In this document: positions 60,398 through 64,000 of the stretch, piece after piece | Layout of the letters: each line of letters begins with the position of its first letter | Numbering within the stretch: position 1 is the first letter of the stretch | Assembly: GCF_019145495.1 (NCBI RefSeq) | Contig: NZ_JAHSTU010000011.1 | Location: forward strand, 62,001 to 126,000 | Reading direction: 5' to 3' | Source of the DNA: Pseudomonas azerbaijanoccidentalis | GTDB lineage: Bacteria > Pseudomonadota > Gammaproteobacteria > Pseudomonadales > Pseudomonadaceae | DNA length: 64,000 nt | Notes under the pieces: generated by a model | What the model was told of the DNA's origin: nothing | The model's input: only the letters and a program-made list of their open reading frames with translations | Database searches by the model: none | Program-made: the position numbers and the translations under genes

Positions 60398-61303
60398 ATG
60401 CCAAAGGCAATTGACGACAAACTGGTGCTGGCGATTTCGTCGCGAGCGTTGTTCGACCTGAGTGAAAGTCACAAGGTCTACCTGTCGAGTGGCGTCGAGG
60501 CATATCGGCAATATCAGATCGAGCACGAAGACGAAATCCTCGAACCCGGTGATGCGTTTCCTTTGGTGCAGAAACTCCTGAACCTTAACGCCAGCCTCGG
60601 CCGCGCCCGGGTCGAGGTGATCCTGGTGTCGCGCAACAGTGCCGACACCGGTCTGCGGGTGTTCAACTCGATCCATCATTACGGGCTGGCGATCTCCCGC
60701 GCAGCATTTGTCGGTGGGCGCAGTCCTTATCCGTATCTCAAGGCTTTCGGTTGCGACCTGTTTTTGTCGACCCACGCCGAAGATGTGCGCAGCGCGCTGG
60801 ACGCCGGTTTTGCCGCCGCAACCATTTTGTCCGGTGGCGCCAGCCGTGCCGCCAGCGATGAACTGCGCATCGCGTTCGACGGCGATGCTGTGCTGTTTTC
60901 CGACGAGTCGGAGCGCGTCTATCAGGCCGGCGGTCTGGAAGCGTTCCAGGCCAGTGAGCGCGAAGCGGCGCGTGAGCCGTTGCGTGGCGGGCCCTTCAAA
61001 GGTTTCCTCGCGGCCCTCAATCTGTTGCAGCGCGAGTTCCCGGATGGTGCATGCCCGATCCGCACGGCGCTGGTGACGGCACGTTCGGCACCGGCCCATG
61101 AGCGGGTGATCCGTACGTTGCGTGAATGGGATATTCGCCTGGATGAGTCACTGTTCCTCGGTGGCCTGACCAAATCGGCGTTTCTCGAAGCCTTTGCCGC
61201 CGACGTGTTTTTCGACGATCAGGCCGGCCATTGCGAATTGGCCCGTGAAGTCGTCGCCACCGGCCATGTGCCCCACGGCATAAGCAACGAGCAAAAGGTT
61301 TAA
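60398..61303 (+). CDS. Cytosolic 5'-nucleotidase family protein (NT5C1-like)
   Basis: A 301-residue protein. LVLAISSRALFDLSESHKVY has the family start motif, but the HAD nucleophile Asp is represented by SSRALFDL; FDGDAVLFSDESERVY is the second acidic block and DVFFDDQAGHCE the third. The ATG at 60398 is preceded by a rich AAGGGG site, favouring it over a TTG ten codons upstream. It would dephosphorylate nucleoside 5'-monophosphates. It is likely co-transcribed with the reductase gene. Confidence 0.85.
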   Translation: MPKAIDDKLVLAISSRALFDLSESHKVYLSSGVEAYRQYQIEHEDEILEPGDAFPLVQKLLNLNASLGRARVEVILVSRNSADTGLRVFNSIHHYGLAISRAAFVGGRSPYPYLKAFGCDLFLSTHAEDVRSALDAGFAAATILSGGASRAASDELRIAFDGDAVLFSDESERVYQAGGLEAFQASEREAAREPLRGGPFKGFLAALNLLQREFPDGACPIRTALVTARSAPAHERVIRTLREWDIRLDESLFLGGLTKSAFLEAFAADVFFDDQAGHCELAREVVATGHVPHGISNEQKV

Positions 61304-61397
61304 GCCCGCCGTTCAACGCGTTACGTCAGACGTCGTACTCGCCAAGGCGCTGCTAAGCTGAATTAATCTCCGCCATGTTGGCATTCGAGGAGGTCAT

Positions 61398-61901
61398 ATG
61401 ATTCGTTCGATGCTGTATGCCACTGACCTCGGCCTGTACGCCCCCGTGGTGATGCAGCACGCCCTGGAACTGGCTCGGACATTCAATGCCGACTTGTATG
61501 TGGTGCACGCGGTGGAACCCATGGGCCTGTTTGCCGAATCGGTGCTTCAGAGTTACCTCGACGAGCAGGCGTTGAACGAGTTTCACAGCCAGGGTCTGAA
61601 TACGGTCATTGCCAGTATCGAGCAACGGGTGCTGGACAGCTTTCGTGAGGAACTGGGGGACGAGGGTGAACTGGACCTCAAGAGAATTCAGGCGGTACGG
61701 GTGCTGCAGGGCGATCCGTCGCAGGTGATTCTCGACCAGGCGCAGAAACTCTCTGTGGATTTGTTGATCGTAGGTAGTCACAGCCATGGTGCTGGCGCGG
61801 AAACGCCGTTGGGCCGCACGGCAGCGCGTGTGTTGCAACTGGCCAAGGTGCCGGTTTATCTGGTGCCGCTGGTGCAACGTCGTCGCCAAGGGGATCGCTA
61901 G
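61398..61901 (+). CDS. Universal stress protein (UspA family)
   Basis: A 167-residue protein. MIRSMLYATDLGLYAPVV is the N-terminal strand-turn with the conserved Asp, and VGSHSHGAGAETPLGRTAARVL fits the G-2x-G-9x-G(S/T) nucleotide loop, so an ATP-binding subgroup is likely. GAGGAGG precedes the ATG. Stand-alone single-domain form. Confidence 0.92.
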   Translation: MIRSMLYATDLGLYAPVVMQHALELARTFNADLYVVHAVEPMGLFAESVLQSYLDEQALNEFHSQGLNTVIASIEQRVLDSFREELGDEGELDLKRIQAVRVLQGDPSQVILDQAQKLSVDLLIVGSHSHGAGAETPLGRTAARVLQLAKVPVYLVPLVQRRRQGDR

Positions 61902-62014
61902 AGCTCGAATACTGGCACTTCGACAAAAAAGTTCTAGATTTATTCTTCAAACCATTAATATAGTTATATACCGTCGCTGATGCCCGTGGCGTCTATCTGC
62001 TTTGAGGGATTCAT
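61902..62014 (+). promoter_or_regulatory. cysB promoter region
   Basis: A 113-base AT-rich gap with several TATAAT-like hexamers around 61957-61972 (TAATATAGTTATATA). No -35 clearly matches. The cysB ATG lies at 62015. Confidence 0.35.
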
Positions 62015-62989
62015 ATGAAGCTTCAACAATTGCGCTACATCTGGGAAGTGGCGCACCACGACCTCAACGTTTCCGCTACAGCCCAAAGCCTTTACACCTC
62101 GCAACCGGGCATCAGCAAACAGATCCGCCTGCTGGAAGACGAATTGGGCGTCGAAGTGTTCGCCCGCAGTGGCAAGCACCTGACCCGCGTGACTCCGGCC
62201 GGTGAGCGCATCATCACCACCGCTGGCGAAATCCTGCGCAAGGTGGAAAGCATCAAGCAGATCGCTCAGGAATTCTCCAACGAGAAAAAAGGCACCCTGT
62301 CGATCGCCACCACCCACACCCAGGCGCGTTATGCGTTGCCGCCGGTGATCAGCAACTTCATCAAGCAGTACCCGGACGTTGCCCTGCACATGCACCAGGG
62401 TTCGCCGATGCAGATCGCCGAAATGGCCGCCGACGGCACCGTCGATTTCGCCATCGCCACCGAAGCGCTGGAGCTGTTCGGCGATCTGGTGATGATGCCG
62501 TGCTATCGCTGGAACCGCTGCGTGGTCGTGCCTCAGGGCCACCCGTTGACCAAGCTGTCGAAGCTGACCCTCGAAGCCCTGGCTGAATACCCGATCGTGA
62601 CGTACGTGTTCGGTTTCACCGGCCGTTCGAAACTCGACGAAGCTTTCAGCCATCGCGGCCTGACCCCGAAAGTGGTGTTCACCGCCGCCGATGCCGACGT
62701 GATCAAGACTTACGTTCGCCTGGGCCTGGGCGTGGGTATCGTGGCGAAAATGGCCGTCGACACCAAACTCGACAGCGACCTGGTGGTGCTCGATGCCAGC
62801 GAACTGTTCGAATCCAGCGTGACCAAGATCGGTTTCCGTCGCGGCACATTCCTGCGCGGTTTCATGTGCGACTTCATTGAGAAGTTCGCCCCGCACCTGA
62901 CCCGCGAAGTCATGGCCAAAGCCATCCAGTGCCACAACAAGCAAGAGCTGGAAGAGCTGTTCGACGGCGTTGAACTGCCGGTTCACTAA
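62015..62989 (+). CDS. cysB: LysR-family master regulator of sulfur assimilation CysB
   Basis: A 324-residue LysR regulator. The winged helix (about residues 1-60) begins MKLQQLRYIWEVAHHDLNV and has SLYTSQPGISKQIRLLEDEL as recognition helix region; the inducer domain includes TTHTQARYALPPVI and YVFGFTGRSKLDEAF, both typical of CysB. It activates sulfate and cysteine genes with N-acetylserine as coinducer. TGAGGGA lies before the ATG. Its stop is 6 bases from the convergent Gre-family stop, with no terminator between. Confidence 0.96.
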   Translation: MKLQQLRYIWEVAHHDLNVSATAQSLYTSQPGISKQIRLLEDELGVEVFARSGKHLTRVTPAGERIITTAGEILRKVESIKQIAQEFSNEKKGTLSIATTHTQARYALPPVISNFIKQYPDVALHMHQGSPMQIAEMAADGTVDFAIATEALELFGDLVMMPCYRWNRCVVVPQGHPLTKLSKLTLEALAEYPIVTYVFGFTGRSKLDEAFSHRGLTPKVVFTAADADVIKTYVRLGLGVGIVAKMAVDTKLDSDLVVLDASELFESSVTKIGFRRGTFLRGFMCDFIEKFAPHLTREVMAKAIQCHNKQELEELFDGVELPVH

Positions 62990-62995
62990 GCCCGG

Positions 62996-63478
62996 TTAAA
63001 CAACCTCGGTGACAGCAAACTGTTGCCGAGCACCCGCCACCAGGATCTCCACCTCATCACCTTCGAACTTGCCCAGCAGGCTTTTGCCCAGCGGTGAGCG
63101 CGGGGTGATGACGGTAATCAACTGCCCCACCAGATCGACTTTCAGGCCCGCCGCATCAGGCGCCAGAAACAGCCATTGTTCGCGACCCTTTTCGTCCTCA
63201 AGACCGAGCAGGGCGCCAACTTCAATCCCGCGTTGCTCGTCATAAGGGCGCAGTGCCAGGTTCTGGCAAAGCGTCAGTGACTGGCGAATTTCCTCCACGC
63301 GCCTGGCTTGCCCTGCCGCCAGATAAGACGCTTCGAGCCCCAGCGTGTCGTACTTGTTTTCGGCGATGTTTTCTTCGTGGGTCGCAGTTTCGTAAGCGGT
63401 CTGCGCGGCCCGTTCAGCGATGTCGAGGTCGACTCGCAGCTTGTCGAGAATCAGTTGGTGGACAGTCTGTTTGTTCAT
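62996..63478 (-). CDS. GreA/GreB-family protein with coiled-coil
   Basis: A 160-residue protein. Residues about 1-75 form a helical hairpin; the C-terminal domain (about 85-158) matches the Gre/Rnk FKBP-like fold with ITPRSPLGKSLLGKFEGDEVEI, the standard Gre C-terminal motif. The coiled-coil lacks the usual acidic tip motif of GreA/GreB, so it may be a secondary-channel-binding or Rnk-like factor instead. The start at 63478 lies 2 bases after the stop of the upstream gene, so the two form an operon. Confidence 0.82.
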   Translation of the reverse strand: MNKQTVHQLILDKLRVDLDIAERAAQTAYETATHEENIAENKYDTLGLEASYLAAGQARRVEEIRQSLTLCQNLALRPYDEQRGIEVGALLGLEDEKGREQWLFLAPDAAGLKVDLVGQLITVITPRSPLGKSLLGKFEGDEVEILVAGARQQFAVTEVV

Positions 63479-63480
63479 GA

Positions 63481-63891
63481 TCAATCGCAGAATTGCAGGA
63501 CGTTGGCGCGGCTTTTTTCGCTCGGTGCCGTCTTGTCCTGTTGTAGCCAGAACTGGCATTTGGCGTTCGACAGATTGCGGTTACTGCTGCGCGCCTGATC
63601 GAGGCGTTGCGCCTGCTCGTTCTTGCGCAGGTTTTCTTCATATTGTTCGAACAGAGGGCTTTGTGGCGGAATGTCCGGCACCGGTTGCGCGACCACGGGA
63701 GGTTCAGCCAGTTGCTGCACGGCCTGGGCCACGGGGGCCAATTGCTCACTGAAGAACAGGCGCGATGCGAGCCAGCAGGTCAGCGCAATGGCGAGAAACC
63801 CCAGCCACAAACCGAGGGCGATACTGCCGGTCAGTTGCACGGCATTGAGCTGGATCGGCAACGGGCGTCGCGGATTGGGACGGTAGGGCAT
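63481..63891 (-). CDS. Conserved hypothetical membrane-anchored protein
   Basis: A 136-residue protein with a basic N-terminus, one membrane span (about residues 20-44, ALGLWLGFLAIALTCWLAS) and a periplasmic part with a proline-rich stretch and a helical C-terminus containing Cys at AKCQFW and LQFCD. GGAGG precedes the ATG ending at 63891. Function unknown; coupled to the Gre-family gene. Confidence 0.75.
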   Translation of the reverse strand: MPYRPNPRRPLPIQLNAVQLTGSIALGLWLGFLAIALTCWLASRLFFSEQLAPVAQAVQQLAEPPVVAQPVPDIPPQSPLFEQYEENLRKNEQAQRLDQARSSNRNLSNAKCQFWLQQDKTAPSEKSRANVLQFCD

Positions 63892-64000
63892 GGCTGCCTC
63901 CTGGCGGTAGTCGCGGGCGAGTGGCGATTGTCGCACGAAGATTAATCGTCGTCGGCTCTTCTGCGCAGGCTAATTTATGCGGACAATCGCTGCCTTTGCC
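63892..64000. other. Right edge of window
   Basis: About 110 bases upstream of the minus-strand pair. It should contain their promoter; no clear feature identified before the window ends. Confidence 0.3.

Overview
The window reads as a chromosomal segment of a fluorescent-group Pseudomonas. Evidence: an OprI (Lpp-type) lipoprotein gene, a WbpL/WbpM O-antigen terminus followed by a small ComEA-like gene, D-rhamnose genes (gmd, rmd, wbpY/wbpZ-like), a complete kdpFABCDE locus, cysB, greB, tesA, and many inverted REP-like pairs of the two kinds common in this genus (GTAGGAGCTGCC...GCGATCTTT and ATCGCGAGCAGGCTCGCTCCCAC). No rRNA, tRNA, CRISPR array or intact insertion sequence was seen.

Positions 1-16125 are an AT-richer, patchwork surface-polysaccharide region. 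It starts inside a glycosyltransferase, then has a minus-strand O-acetylation pair (SGNH/AlgJ-like plus MBOAT/AlgI-like), a stretch of decayed DNA, an OafA-type acyltransferase, and a frameshifted IS66 transposase relic. Next is a seven-gene plus-strand cassette at 8038-16125: CDP-glucose 4,6-dehydratase, an SDR reductase, a GtrB/Dpm1-like polyprenyl-phosphate sugar synthase, glucose-1-phosphate cytidylyltransferase, a flippase-like LPG_synthase_TM protein, an FAD-dependent oxidoreductase and a large multi-span membrane protein. My reading is that these make a CDP-6-deoxyhexose, load it on a lipid carrier, flip it, and transfer it on the periplasmic side. This is the most interesting unit in the window.

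Positions 16425-25204 are the conserved end of the O-antigen locus: GDP-D-rhamnose synthesis (gmd, rmd), two GT4 rhamnosyltransferases (wbpY, wbpZ), UDP-QuiNAc synthesis and priming (wbpV, wbpL, wbpM), and a secreted helix-hairpin-helix protein.

Positions 25412-31604 hold metabolic and regulatory genes: an SDR and a FabF-like ketosynthase convergent with a TetR regulator, a GntR regulator with a DUF1989 protein, a DUF2897 protein, and an ethanolamine permease. Positions 32009-40081 are the K+ uptake operon kdpFABC with its sensor kinase and response regulator kdpDE, with REP-like elements between several of its genes.

Positions 40222-64000 are core-genome style genes: patatin phospholipase, a lipoprotein, CHAD protein, thioesterase, Mpo1-like protein, chemoreceptor, TatD, an MltF-like lytic transglycosylase, DoxX, GreB, a YbbAP-type ABC system divergent from TesA, a 2.5-copy tandem repeat of about 294 bp, an L,D-transpeptidase, OprI, a GNAT enzyme, DAHP synthase, PilZ, thioredoxin-like, ketopantoate-reductase-like, 5'-nucleotidase, universal stress protein, CysB and a GreA/GreB-family protein. 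Starts were adjusted where family length or a Shine-Dalgarno site argued for an internal codon. All family names come from recognising motifs by eye; no search was run.
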